A stretch of DNA of 15,862 nt from Betaproteobacteria bacterium (GCA_947448675.1 CANFOR010000041.1:1-15862), one strand, 5' to 3'; counted from the stretch's first letter, positions 1-6,897 are shown. Numbers and translations are program-made. The notes: generated from the letters alone by a model not told the origin.

Positions 1-347
1 TAGGCGTTGACGCCCGCTGCGATGGCGTCGCCCACGTTAGAGGTGTCGTGGTCGTCGGTGAACATCACCAAGGGGCGGCGCGCAGCACGCGTGGCATGCA
101 CCACATGCTCCAACATGTCGCGTACGCCGCTCTCGGTGTCGACAATGATCATGTCGGGCTGGATTTGCGCAATCCGCTCGGTTAAAAAAGTGTCAGCTGG
201 CAGCACGGCCACCAGGTTGTAACCGCTTTGCAGCAAGCCGATGCGCAGCGAGCGCGAGCGCTCGGCCTCGACCCAGGCCTGAGCGTCGGCAGGGTCTTTG
301 TCTAGTGTGTCGGGGGCAATAACGACAATGCGCAGTTGGGAATTCAT
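1..347 (-). CDS. nasT: NasT-like response regulator, N-terminal part (cut by window start)
   Basis: Reading from the ATG at 347 gives 115 codons that stay open to the window edge, so the C-terminus is missing. The visible part is a receiver-like domain: a first strand LRIVVIA at residues 5-11, a central QPDMIIVDTESGVRD around residues 66-80, and the stretch RRPLVMFTDDHD followed by AIAAGVNAY. This pattern is typical of NasT/AmiR-type regulators, whose C-terminal ANTAR domain binds RNA and prevents transcription termination in nitrate or nitrite assimilation operons. The ANTAR part is not in the window, so the class is inferred from the receiver alone. Residues 14-33 look like extra sequence before the first helix. 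The gene starts 34 bp after the pqqE stop on the same strand, so read-through from the pqq operon is plausible. A different receiver-only or ANTAR protein remains possible. Confidence 0.72.
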   Translation of the reverse strand, partial: MNSQLRIVVIAPDTLDKDPADAQAWVEAERSRSLRIGLLQSGYNLVAVLPADTFLTERIAQIQPDMIIVDTESGVRDMLEHVVHATRAARRPLVMFTDDHDTSNVGDAIAAGVNA

Positions 348-381
348 GCCCCGGTAGGCGCAAGATTCGGGCCAATTTGGT

Positions 382-1572
382 TTAGGGGTCGATGGCCGCC
401 AAACGCAGAGAGTTCTTGGGATCTCGAAACACCAGCGGTTTGACTACGCTGCGCAGCGCATCGGGCACTTGTGCGTAGGCTACTGCGTCTTGAATCAGCG
501 GGTGATGGGCTGATTTGTCGCACACCGGGTCGGCGTTGCTGGCGTCGCCTGTCAGCATATAGGCTTGGCAGCGACAGCCGCCCAGGTCGTTTTCTTTCTC
601 AGGGCAACTGCGGCAGGGCTCTTTCATCCAAGTGTCGCCACGGAAGTGATTAAAACCTGCGGAGTGGTACCAAATGTCTTGCACGCTCATGTCACGCACA
701 TTCGGAAAGTACAGGCTTTTGAGCATTTTGGCGGTGTGGCAAGGTAAAGCCGTGCCGTCAGGGGTGACCGTCAAGAAAACATTGCCCCAGCCATTGGTGC
801 ATTTTTTAGGGCGCTTTTCGTAGTAGTCGGGAACTACAAAAAAGATGCGCAGTTTGTCGCCCAGCTTGTCGCGATAGGCATTGGTTACGCGCTCGGCGCG
901 CTCGAGTTGTTCGCGCGACGGCAGCAGTTGCGCGCGGTTGAGTTCGGCCCAAGAGTAATACTGGGTGTTGGCCAGCTCGAGGTACTCTGCGCCCAATTCA
1001 AGGGCCAACTCAATGATTTGCCCAATGTAGTCAATATTGAGCCGGTGCACGACGCAGTTGAGCACCATGGGCCAGCCATGCGACTTGATGATCCGCGCCG
1101 TACGCTGCTTGAGCTCAAAGGTTTTGGTGTGGGACAAAAAATCGTTCAGCTCTTTGGTGGAGTCTTGAAACGAGAGTTGAATGTGGTCTAGCCCGGCCGC
1201 TTTGAGTGCCGCTGCGCGCGTTTCGGTCAAACCCACGCCCGAGGTTAAGAGGTTGGTGTAGTAGCCCAGCCGGTGCGCTTCGCCGACCAGCAGCTCCAGG
1301 TCTTCGCGCACCATGGGTTCACCGCCTGAAAAGCCGCACTGCACACTGCCTGCGGCCCGCGCTTGCTGCAGCACGCGCAGCCAATCGTCGGTAGACAACT
1401 CGGCCTTGGCGTCGGATTGGGCAAAGTTCACAGGGTTGTAGCAAAACACGCAGTGCAGGGGGCAGCGGTACGTCAGTTCGGCCAACAGCCACAGGGGTGG
1501 GCCTGCAGGCGTGGGCGCTGTTGTCAGCGCGTTGGCAAGCTGCGGAGAGACTCCGGGTTGGGCGCTGTTCAT
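382..1572 (-). CDS. pqqE: PQQ biosynthesis radical SAM protein PqqE
   Basis: This 396-residue protein catalyses the first step of PQQ synthesis: a carbon-carbon bond between the Glu and Tyr side chains of the PqqA peptide while it is held by PqqD. The radical SAM cluster motif CX3CX2C is at C37, C41 and C44 (CPLHCVFC), followed by the SAM-binding GGEP motif. The C-terminal third carries the SPASM-type cysteines for auxiliary iron-sulfur clusters, seen in KKCTNGWG, ALPCHTAK, PCRSCPEKE, GGCRCQ and DPVCDK. Length and motif order are those of the family. It is the last gene of the operon; its ATG overlaps the pqqD stop as ATGA (1569-1572), which implies translational coupling. The N-terminal 25 or so residues before the radical SAM domain are Ala/Pro/Thr rich. 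Cytoplasmic enzyme. Confidence 0.97.
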   Translation of the reverse strand: MNSAQPGVSPQLANALTTAPTPAGPPLWLLAELTYRCPLHCVFCYNPVNFAQSDAKAELSTDDWLRVLQQARAAGSVQCGFSGGEPMVREDLELLVGEAHRLGYYTNLLTSGVGLTETRAAALKAAGLDHIQLSFQDSTKELNDFLSHTKTFELKQRTARIIKSHGWPMVLNCVVHRLNIDYIGQIIELALELGAEYLELANTQYYSWAELNRAQLLPSREQLERAERVTNAYRDKLGDKLRIFFVVPDYYEKRPKKCTNGWGNVFLTVTPDGTALPCHTAKMLKSLYFPNVRDMSVQDIWYHSAGFNHFRGDTWMKEPCRSCPEKENDLGGCRCQAYMLTGDASNADPVCDKSAHHPLIQDAVAYAQVPDALRSVVKPLVFRDPKNSLRLAAIDP

Positions 1573-1853
1573 GCTTGAACCCAGCCTTGGCGCTGTGCAT
1601 GCGCTAAAAAATCAAGCACATCGGGGGCAAGATTTTTGGCAGTGAATTGTTGTTCGAGTTCGTCGATCAGATCTTGTACCGTTTGCAGGCCATCGAGGCG
1701 TTGCAAAATTTCACCCGCACTGGAGTTGAGTTTGACCATGCCCTCGGGGTAGAGCAAGACCCAGGCCTTTCGCACCTCTTCCCATTGCAAACGGTACAAA
1801 TTCTGCATTCGCGGCTTGTGGCTGAGCCCGATGGTGCTGAGGGTTGTGGTCAT
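1569..1853 (-). CDS. pqqD: PQQ biosynthesis peptide chaperone PqqD
   Basis: PqqD is the small RiPP recognition element that binds the PqqA peptide and presents it to PqqE. The 94-residue product has the family pattern: an N-terminal strand region, KAWVLLYPEGMVKLNSSAGEIL around residues 29-50, then two helices ending at QGWVQA. I chose the ATG at 1853 because it overlaps the pqqC stop as ATGA, as at the other junctions, and gives the usual family length. A longer frame beginning ten codons upstream would read into the pqqC end and is unlikely. In some species PqqD is fused to PqqC or PqqE; here it is free-standing between them. Confidence 0.95.
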   Translation of the reverse strand: MTTTLSTIGLSHKPRMQNLYRLQWEEVRKAWVLLYPEGMVKLNSSAGEILQRLDGLQTVQDLIDELEQQFTAKNLAPDVLDFLAHAQRQGWVQA

Positions 1854-2590
1854 GGCTTGGGCCCTTTGATGTCGATCTCGCATTGGCTCAGCATGATGGC
1901 GTCGGCCAAGGCCCAGAGCACGTCAAGCTTGAACTGCAAAATCTCGAGCGCCCGTTCTTGTAGGGCGCGGGTTTGGCTAAAGTGGTCGAGCGTGAAATGC
2001 AGCCCGTGTGCTACATCGCGACGCGCTTGCGTAAGGCGTTGCTTAAAGTAGCGCAGGCCCTCGGCATCGACCCAGGGATAGTGCGTTGGCCAAGTGTCAA
2101 TCCGCTGCTGGTGGATATGCGGCGCAAACAGCTCGGTCAGGCTGGAGGCCACCGCCTCTTGCCAAGGTTGGCGGCGCGCAAAGTTGACGTAGGCATCCAC
2201 CGCAAAGCGCGCGGCAGGCACCACGTAGCGCAGCGAGACCACATCGTCGCGTGATAAGCCCACCGCTTCGCCCAGCCCAACCCAGGCTTCAATGCCGCCT
2301 TCGTCGTGGATGCCAGCGAGTTGCAGGCCGTCGTGGTCGAGAATGCGCAAAATCCATTCACGGCGTATCTCGCGGTTGTCGCAGTTCGAGAGTATGGCTG
2401 CGTCCTTCAGGGGGATGGATATTTGGTAATAAAAGCGGTTCGCCACCCAGCCCTGCAACTGCTGGCGCGTTAGTTTGCCCTCGGCCATCATCACGTGAAA
2501 AGGGTGGTGAATGTGGTAGCTGCTGCTTTTGCCGCGCAACAGGGTTTCAAACTCGGCTTGGCTCCAGGGCTGTGAGGTATTGGGATTCAT
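1850..2590 (-). CDS. pqqC: Pyrroloquinoline-quinone synthase PqqC
   Basis: PqqC performs the last step of the pathway, a cofactor-free ring closure and eight-electron oxidation of the bicyclic intermediate by O2. The 246-residue product shows the all-helical family sequence: YHIHHPFH at residues 25-32, GWVANRFYYQ at 47-56 and the downstream lysine K62, then RRFILRILDHDG-like REWILRILDHDG, the LFAPHIHQQRI segment, and the C-terminal KLDVLWALADAI helix. These contain the His, Tyr, Arg, Gln and Lys residues that line the active site in the Klebsiella enzyme. The ATG at 2590 overlaps the pqqB stop as ATGA, and the stop overlaps the pqqD start. Cytoplasmic, and expected to be homodimeric as in the family. 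Confidence 0.97.
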   Translation of the reverse strand: MNPNTSQPWSQAEFETLLRGKSSSYHIHHPFHVMMAEGKLTRQQLQGWVANRFYYQISIPLKDAAILSNCDNREIRREWILRILDHDGLQLAGIHDEGGIEAWVGLGEAVGLSRDDVVSLRYVVPAARFAVDAYVNFARRQPWQEAVASSLTELFAPHIHQQRIDTWPTHYPWVDAEGLRYFKQRLTQARRDVAHGLHFTLDHFSQTRALQERALEILQFKLDVLWALADAIMLSQCEIDIKGPKP

Positions 2591-3504
2591 AAGTCAATTC
2601 CCATGCCGTCGTAGGCCACCTCAATCTGGCGGCGTGCAAGCTCTTGTCGCTCGGGGCTGTCTTCGTCCAAGATCGGGTTGGTGTTGTTGATGTGGATCAG
2701 TACTTTGCGGGTGCTGGCAGGCAATTTTTCCAGCCACTCCAGCATGCCGCCGGGCCCTGTTTGTGGCAGATGGCCCATCGCGCGCGCGGTTTTTGGGGAT
2801 GCGCCTAAGACGATCATTTCTTCGTCTGTCCATAGGGTGCCATCTACCAAGACGCAGTCTGCCGACTGCATGGCTTGCCATACATGGGGCTCCATCTGGC
2901 CCAAGCCCGGGGCGTAAAAAATACTTTTGCCGGAGGTTGTATCGGTGATGCGCACCCCGAGGTTGTCGCCTGGTTGAGGCTTGTCGCGGTGCGGCGAGTA
3001 GGGCGGTGCGTTGCTGGTCAAGGGCACGGCCTTAAAGTGCAGGCCCGGCAAGTCGGCCATGACAAAACCTTGTGCATCCAGTGTCACCTCATGCCAGTCA
3101 ACACCGCAATAGTGCGCCAACACTGAAAAAATGGGGTTGCCCTTCATCAAGTCTTCGCGCACCAGTGGGTGGCACCACAATGGCAGCGGCTGGCGGTGTT
3201 CGCGCAGCATGTACAGACCGGTGGTGTGGTCGATTTGCGCATCCATTAAAAAGACGGCGCGAATGGCCGTGTCGCGCAGCGTTCGCGCCGGTTGCAGCGC
3301 CGGAAAACTGCGGATTTGCTGCAATATGTCTGGCGAAGCATTGAACAGCACCCAGTTGTGTTGGTCCGCACTGACGGTGATTGACGACTGCGTCCGAGCC
3401 CTCACACGCTGACTGCCATTGCGATAGGCTTTGCAGTTGCTGCAATTGCAATTCCATTGCGGAAAGCCGCCGCCGGCCGCAGAACCCAGGATATGAATTT
3501 TCAC
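2587..3504 (-). CDS. pqqB: PQQ biosynthesis hydrolase-fold protein PqqB (GTG start)
   Basis: PqqB is a metallo-beta-lactamase-fold protein; work on the family assigns it iron-dependent hydroxylation of the tyrosine in the processed cross-linked precursor. The start is taken as the GTG at 3504, because this gives the canonical N-terminus KIHILGSAAGGGFPQWNC and 305 residues. A TTG at 3531 would add nine residues with no family match and would cut into the hairpin upstream. The cysteines C19, C21 and C24 (CNCSNC) form the structural zinc site, and the FLMDAQIDHTTG segment supplies the metal-binding DxxxDH motif. No clear ribosome binding site precedes the GTG. With a 48-bp gap and a hairpin after pqqA, weak translation relative to pqqA is likely. 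The stop overlaps pqqC. Confidence 0.95.
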   Translation of the reverse strand: MKIHILGSAAGGGFPQWNCNCSNCKAYRNGSQRVRARTQSSITVSADQHNWVLFNASPDILQQIRSFPALQPARTLRDTAIRAVFLMDAQIDHTTGLYMLREHRQPLPLWCHPLVREDLMKGNPIFSVLAHYCGVDWHEVTLDAQGFVMADLPGLHFKAVPLTSNAPPYSPHRDKPQPGDNLGVRITDTTSGKSIFYAPGLGQMEPHVWQAMQSADCVLVDGTLWTDEEMIVLGASPKTARAMGHLPQTGPGGMLEWLEKLPASTRKVLIHINNTNPILDEDSPERQELARRQIEVAYDGMGIDL

Positions 3505-3523
3505 AGGACAACACGAACACCCG

Positions 3524-3537
3524 CCGAGCAAGCTCGG
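3524..3537 (-). promoter_or_regulatory. Hairpin between pqqA and pqqB
   Basis: On the transcribed strand the sequence CCGAG-CTTG-CTCGG forms a perfect 5-bp GC-rich stem with a CTTG tetraloop, in the 48-bp gap between the pqqA stop (3553) and the pqqB GTG (3504). No T-run follows, so it is not a standard intrinsic terminator. It could stabilise the 3' end of a pqqA transcript or partly attenuate read-through. An excess of pqqA mRNA over the rest of the operon is known in other PQQ producers. The hairpin is seen directly; its function is inference. Confidence 0.5.
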
Positions 3538-3552
3538 ACGGGTGGGCCGTGA

Positions 3553-3627
3553 TCAGCGATTGGCGATATACATCGTGATTTCAAAGCCAAGACGCATGTC
3601 GATAGCAGTTGGTTTTTCCCATTTCAT
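3553..3627 (-). CDS. pqqA: PQQ precursor peptide PqqA
   Basis: A 24-residue peptide, the substrate from which PQQ is built. The two reacting residues are in the canonical places and spacing: Glu16 and Tyr20 within FEITMY. The N-terminus MKWEKPTAIDMRLG serves as the leader bound by PqqD. It has a strong ribosome binding site AGGAG at 3635-3639, 7 bp before the ATG at 3627. A longer in-frame reading upstream exists, but the Shine-Dalgarno site and family length fix this start. It is the first gene of the pqqABCDE operon, divergent from the hydrolase gene at 3830, with a 202-bp spacer in between. Confidence 0.97.
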   Translation of the reverse strand: MKWEKPTAIDMRLGFEITMYIANR

Positions 3628-3829
3628 AGCCTTACTCCTGTGTATTGAAACCGCACAACGCGGCAAACCTACAAACAAAACATTCGCCTGCAGGGTTCCC
3701 AGTGTCCGGCTGCGCACCATTTTTGGCATCGTCAAAATATGGATTTATGCCTCATGATTTTCATGAGTTCGTACGCCCTCTAACGATTCACGGCTGCAAA
3801 CAACCCACTCGAATGGAAATGAAGCTAGC
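3628..3829. promoter_or_regulatory. Divergent promoter spacer between pqqA and the hydrolase operon
   Basis: This 202-bp non-coding spacer must hold the promoters for pqqABCDE (leftward) and for the hydrolase-kinase-regulator operon (rightward). It is AT-richer than the flanking genes around 3665-3685 and 3715-3770. Candidate elements are a minus-strand TTGACG at 3730-3735 and a plus-strand TTGGCA at 3723-3728, but neither has a convincing -10 box at the right distance. That would fit promoters that need an activator. I could not place transcription starts. Position 3751-3767 is a perfect inverted repeat, listed separately. Confidence 0.5.
3751..3767. promoter_or_regulatory. 17-bp interrupted palindrome, candidate operator
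   Basis: CTCATGA-TTT-TCATGAG is a perfect inverted repeat with 7-bp arms and a 3-bp spacer, in the divergent spacer, 124 bp from the pqqA start and 63 bp from the hydrolase start. Arms of this length and spacing suit a dimeric helix-turn-helix regulator. The nearby NarL-type regulator (6216-6851) is one candidate binder, but a known NarL-family consensus is not apparent. The repeat is directly visible; its role as an operator is inference. Confidence 0.5.
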
Positions 3830-4858
3830 ATGTCGCGTATGCCCGATCAACCCGCCTTTGCCGTCGCACAGCCCACCCAAGAGCCTTACGCGAAGGGCAT
3901 GCTAGACGTGGGTGATGGCCATTGCCTGGCGTATGAGCTGTGTGGTCAGCCCAGTGGTTTGCCTATGCTGTTCCTGCACGGCGGGCCCGGCGGTTGGTGT
4001 ACTTCGCGGCATCGCCAGTTATTTGATTTAAGCCGTTACAACGTAGTTTTTTTTGACCAACGTGGCTGCGGGCGCAGCCAGGCGCAAGACAGCTTGCACT
4101 GCAATACCAGCGCGCATTTGGTGGCCGACATAGAGCACTTGCGCCAACACCTGGACATCGAGCGCTGGCTGGTGGTGGGCGGCTCTTGGGGTGCGGGGCT
4201 GGCGCTGGCCTATGCAGCGGCGCACCCACGGGCCTGTCTGGGCTTGGTGTTGCGCGGTGTGTTTTTAGGCCGTGCCTCCGATCTGCATTGGTTTTTTCAA
4301 GACCTGGCCCAGCTTCTGCCCGACGCTTGGCAGGCCCTGGCGCAGCATGCGCCTGCCTGCGCCGATGCCCACACTGACATGCTGCACTGGCTGGCCGAAC
4401 GTTTGCTGCAGGGTACGCCCGAGCAAGCGCTGGCCGCCGCCTGTGCCTGGGAGACTTGGGAAAGCGCGGTGACCGAGCGCCGCCCTGTGGCCCCAAGACC
4501 CGCGCTACCGACCGGCCCAGAAGCGCGGGCGCTGCTGAACAAATACCGGGTACAAAGCCATTACCTGGTGCACGCGTGTTTTTGGGCAGAGCCTGGCCTG
4601 TTAGCGCAGGCCGCACTTTTGCGCGACCTGCCCACGGCCATCTTGCACGGCCGCTTAGACTGGGTTTGCCGCCCACAAGCCGCCTGGGACTTGCACCAGG
4701 CCTTGCCAGGCAGCCGCCTGCACATACTCGACGCGTGCGGTCACAGCCCTTTTGAAACCCCGATGGCGCGCGCCCTGGCCGATGCGCTGGCACTGTTTGC
4801 GCGCGAAGGGCATTTCAAGGCCTGGGGGCAGGGCGCCACAAGCCTGCTTGCGCCATGA
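3830..4858 (+). CDS. Proline iminopeptidase-like alpha/beta hydrolase
   Basis: A 342-residue cytoplasmic hydrolase of the S33 peptidase family. It shows HGGPGG at residues 50-55 (oxyanion region), DQRGCGRS at 76-83, the nucleophile elbow GGSWG with Ser119, Asp277 in HGRLDWV and His305 in CGHSPFE. The spacing between these triad residues agrees with known prolyl iminopeptidases, which release N-terminal proline from peptides. One of the two glutamates that hold the substrate amino group in those enzymes appears to be present (W-E near residue 211). The other, normally in a RIE-HYF motif, is replaced: the segment reads RVQSHY with Gln242. Substrate choice may therefore differ. The ATG at 3830 is preferred over one at 3839 because GAAG lies 5 bp upstream. 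The stop overlaps the kinase start as ATGA. It is divergent from pqqA, so a role with PqqA-derived peptides is possible but unproven. Confidence 0.85.
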   Translation: MSRMPDQPAFAVAQPTQEPYAKGMLDVGDGHCLAYELCGQPSGLPMLFLHGGPGGWCTSRHRQLFDLSRYNVVFFDQRGCGRSQAQDSLHCNTSAHLVADIEHLRQHLDIERWLVVGGSWGAGLALAYAAAHPRACLGLVLRGVFLGRASDLHWFFQDLAQLLPDAWQALAQHAPACADAHTDMLHWLAERLLQGTPEQALAAACAWETWESAVTERRPVAPRPALPTGPEARALLNKYRVQSHYLVHACFWAEPGLLAQAALLRDLPTAILHGRLDWVCRPQAAWDLHQALPGSRLHILDACGHSPFETPMARALADALALFAREGHFKAWGQGATSLLAP

Positions 4859-6219
4859 GCCTGCGGCTGCAAATCAATCTGATCATCGCAGGCCTCTTGG
4901 GCTTGTTTGCTGCCTTGGTGATTGGCCTGCAAATCGACAACACCCGGCGCAGCGTGCATGAAGAGCTGATGGGCTCCAACGTGGTGGCCAGCCAAATACT
5001 CTCGCGCGCCACTTGGGTCTATGGTGCGGGCGGCATGCAAAGCATGGGCGAATTTTTAACCCGTGTGGGCCGGGTTCGGGCCAATGAAATCAGCCTGTAC
5101 GACGAGCACCAGCAACTGCTCTACCGCTCGCCACCGCCCACCTATAAAGCTGGGCGCGATGCACCCCAGTGGTACGCCAAACTGGTATCTGCACCGCTAG
5201 CGCCCAAAGAAATCGTCTTGCCCCAAGGGCGCATCGTGCTGCAGGCGGACCCCTCACGGGCAACGCTTGACGGATGGGACGACTTGCTTCCCATGCTCTG
5301 GGTGGTGTTCGGTGCCTGGATACTGGCCAATCTGCTGGTGTACGCGCTGATTGGCCGTGTGCTCAAGCCATTGCGGCTTTTGGTTAAAGCCTTGGGCCAG
5401 GTAGCGCAGGGCGCCTATGGCACCCGCCTGCCCGCGCTCTCGGGGCACGAGGGGCTGCAAATTCGCACCGCGTTCAATGTCATGGCCCAGTCGGTACAAG
5501 ATGCCGCCTCGGCCCGCCGCCAAGCCCAAGAAGCCACCCAGGCCTTGGCCGAAAATCGCGCCTTGACGCAAATCATTCAAGAGCGCATTGAGCAAGAGCG
5601 CGGGGCCATTGCGCGCGAGCTGCACGACGAAATGGGCCAGCAGGTCACCGCCATCAAAAGCATGGGCCTGGCCATTGCGCGCAAGGCCGCCGGGCACGAC
5701 ACCATGATCGAAACCTCGGCCCGCCTGGTGATGGGCTGTGCCGACCAGATCTACGACGGCGTGCACCGCCTGCTAGCCCGGCTACGGCCCTTGGTACTCG
5801 ACCACTTTGGCCTGCGCGACGCATTGCAAGACCTGCTCGACGACCGGCGTGCGCACTTCCCTGAAGTGGCTTTGCAACTGCACTGCAGTACCGCGCTGGG
5901 TGGCCTGGACGATGCCCACAGCACTGCGGTTTACCGCATCGTGCAAGAGGCGCTCAACAACTCCTTGCGCCACGCCCAGGCCAGCCATGTCGACGTGGCT
6001 TTAGAGCGGCTTGCTGACGCCTTACACCTGCGCATCAGCGACAACGGCAGCGGTCGACTCGCCCAGTTTCAGTCGACCGGCCACTATGGCGTACTCGGTA
6101 TGCAGGAGAGGGCCCAGGCGCTGGGCGGCAGCTTGCTGCTCGAACAAATAGAGCCCAGTGGCATACGCGTCAGCGTGCGCCTGCCATTGGGGCCCCACAC
6201 AGAAGGGGCAGCGCGGTGA
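4855..6219 (+). CDS. Membrane sensor histidine kinase, NarX/UhpB class, MoxY-like
   Basis: A 454-residue inner-membrane kinase. Two hydrophobic segments at about residues 6-26 and 144-168 bracket a periplasmic region of about 115 residues. That region, with its PQWYAKL and following strand-rich part, resembles the LapD/MoxY N-terminal sensor domain. A HAMP-like linker and coiled region follow (about 168-248), then the HisKA_3 dimerisation helix with the phospho-acceptor His257 in ELHDEMGQQ. The ATP-binding domain has the N box EALNNSLRHA (366-374), G1 box DNGSG (396-400) and a GVLGMQER segment. MoxY-type kinases are known for control of PQQ-dependent methanol oxidation genes. The signal sensed here is unknown. 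It is translationally coupled on both sides: ATGA with the hydrolase, GTGA with the regulator. Confidence 0.93.
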   Translation: MSLRLQINLIIAGLLGLFAALVIGLQIDNTRRSVHEELMGSNVVASQILSRATWVYGAGGMQSMGEFLTRVGRVRANEISLYDEHQQLLYRSPPPTYKAGRDAPQWYAKLVSAPLAPKEIVLPQGRIVLQADPSRATLDGWDDLLPMLWVVFGAWILANLLVYALIGRVLKPLRLLVKALGQVAQGAYGTRLPALSGHEGLQIRTAFNVMAQSVQDAASARRQAQEATQALAENRALTQIIQERIEQERGAIARELHDEMGQQVTAIKSMGLAIARKAAGHDTMIETSARLVMGCADQIYDGVHRLLARLRPLVLDHFGLRDALQDLLDDRRAHFPEVALQLHCSTALGGLDDAHSTAVYRIVQEALNNSLRHAQASHVDVALERLADALHLRISDNGSGRLAQFQSTGHYGVLGMQERAQALGGSLLLEQIEPSGIRVSVRLPLGPHTEGAAR

Positions 6220-6851
6220 AGGTTTTACTTGTTGATGACCATGCTGTGGTGCGCATGGGCTTTAAGCTTTTGCTGGAGGCCAGCGCCGACATTGAAGTTG
6301 TCGCCGAGGCCGACAGCGGCGAGGTCGCTTGCCAGCTGCTGGGCAGCGTGGCGCCCGACGTGGTGGTGATGGACATTGCCATGGCGGGCATGGGTGGCAT
6401 TGAAGCCATCAAGCGCCTGCTGGCCAAAAACCCGCGCCTGCGCATTTTGGCGCTCTCCGCGCATGAAGACACCACCCACCCTCGGCGCGCTTTGCAAGCC
6501 GGTGCGCTGGGCTACTTGTCTAAGCGCAGTGCGCCCGAGGTGCTGATCGACGCGATACGCTGCATTGCCAAGGGCCAGCGCTACTTAGACGCGCAAATTG
6601 CCATGCGCATGGCGGTGCAAGACACGGGCGGTGGGTACAGCCCCATAGAAAAGCTCTCGGCGCGTGAGTTCGAGGTGTTTGTGCAACTGGCGCGTGGGCA
6701 ATCGGTGCTGCAGATCGCCCAGGCGCTCAAGCTGTCGAGTTCTACCGTGGGCACCCACCTCTACAACATCAAGCAAAAACTCGGTTTGGCCAACCAAGCC
6801 GAGATGACCCTGCTGGCCGTGCGCCATGGCTTGATGGACGTGCCGTCTTAG
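6216..6851 (+). CDS. NarL/LuxR-family response regulator, partner of the upstream kinase
   Basis: A 211-residue DNA-binding regulator. The receiver domain has the acidic pair D8-D9, the phospho-acceptor D53 (VVVMDIAM), S81 in LALSAHED and K103 in YLSKRS. A LuxR-type helix-turn-helix follows at about residues 145-205, with SAREFEVFVQLARG and the recognition helix SSSTVGTHLYNIKQKL. The start is GTG at 6216, overlapping the kinase stop as GTGA, which makes the first residues KVLLVDDH as expected. It is almost certainly phosphorylated by the kinase encoded just before it. Targets are not shown by the sequence; the divergent pqqA spacer is the nearest candidate. After the stop there is a weak GCGCA/TGCGC hairpin without a T-run. 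Confidence 0.94.
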   Translation: MKVLLVDDHAVVRMGFKLLLEASADIEVVAEADSGEVACQLLGSVAPDVVVMDIAMAGMGGIEAIKRLLAKNPRLRILALSAHEDTTHPRRALQAGALGYLSKRSAPEVLIDAIRCIAKGQRYLDAQIAMRMAVQDTGGGYSPIEKLSAREFEVFVQLARGQSVLQIAQALKLSSSTVGTHLYNIKQKLGLANQAEMTLLAVRHGLMDVPS

Positions 6852-6897
6852 CGCGCACATTTATGCGCCGGGTGAGCCAGGCCCTACACTTGGCAGC

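Noticed and set aside
3505..3531. TTG start for pqqB nine codons upstream of the GTG
   Set aside because: The added residues do not belong to the family and the TTG falls inside the intergenic hairpin; the GTG gives the canonical N-terminus.
3963..4793. Minus-strand open frame of 276 codons opposite the hydrolase
   Set aside because: Arg/Pro/Ala-rich shadow translation; the plus-strand gene has an intact catalytic triad.
6853..6868. GCGCA/TGCGC hairpin after the response regulator as a terminator
   Set aside because: Only 5 bp and no T-run; too weak to call, and tsaD follows closely on the same strand.
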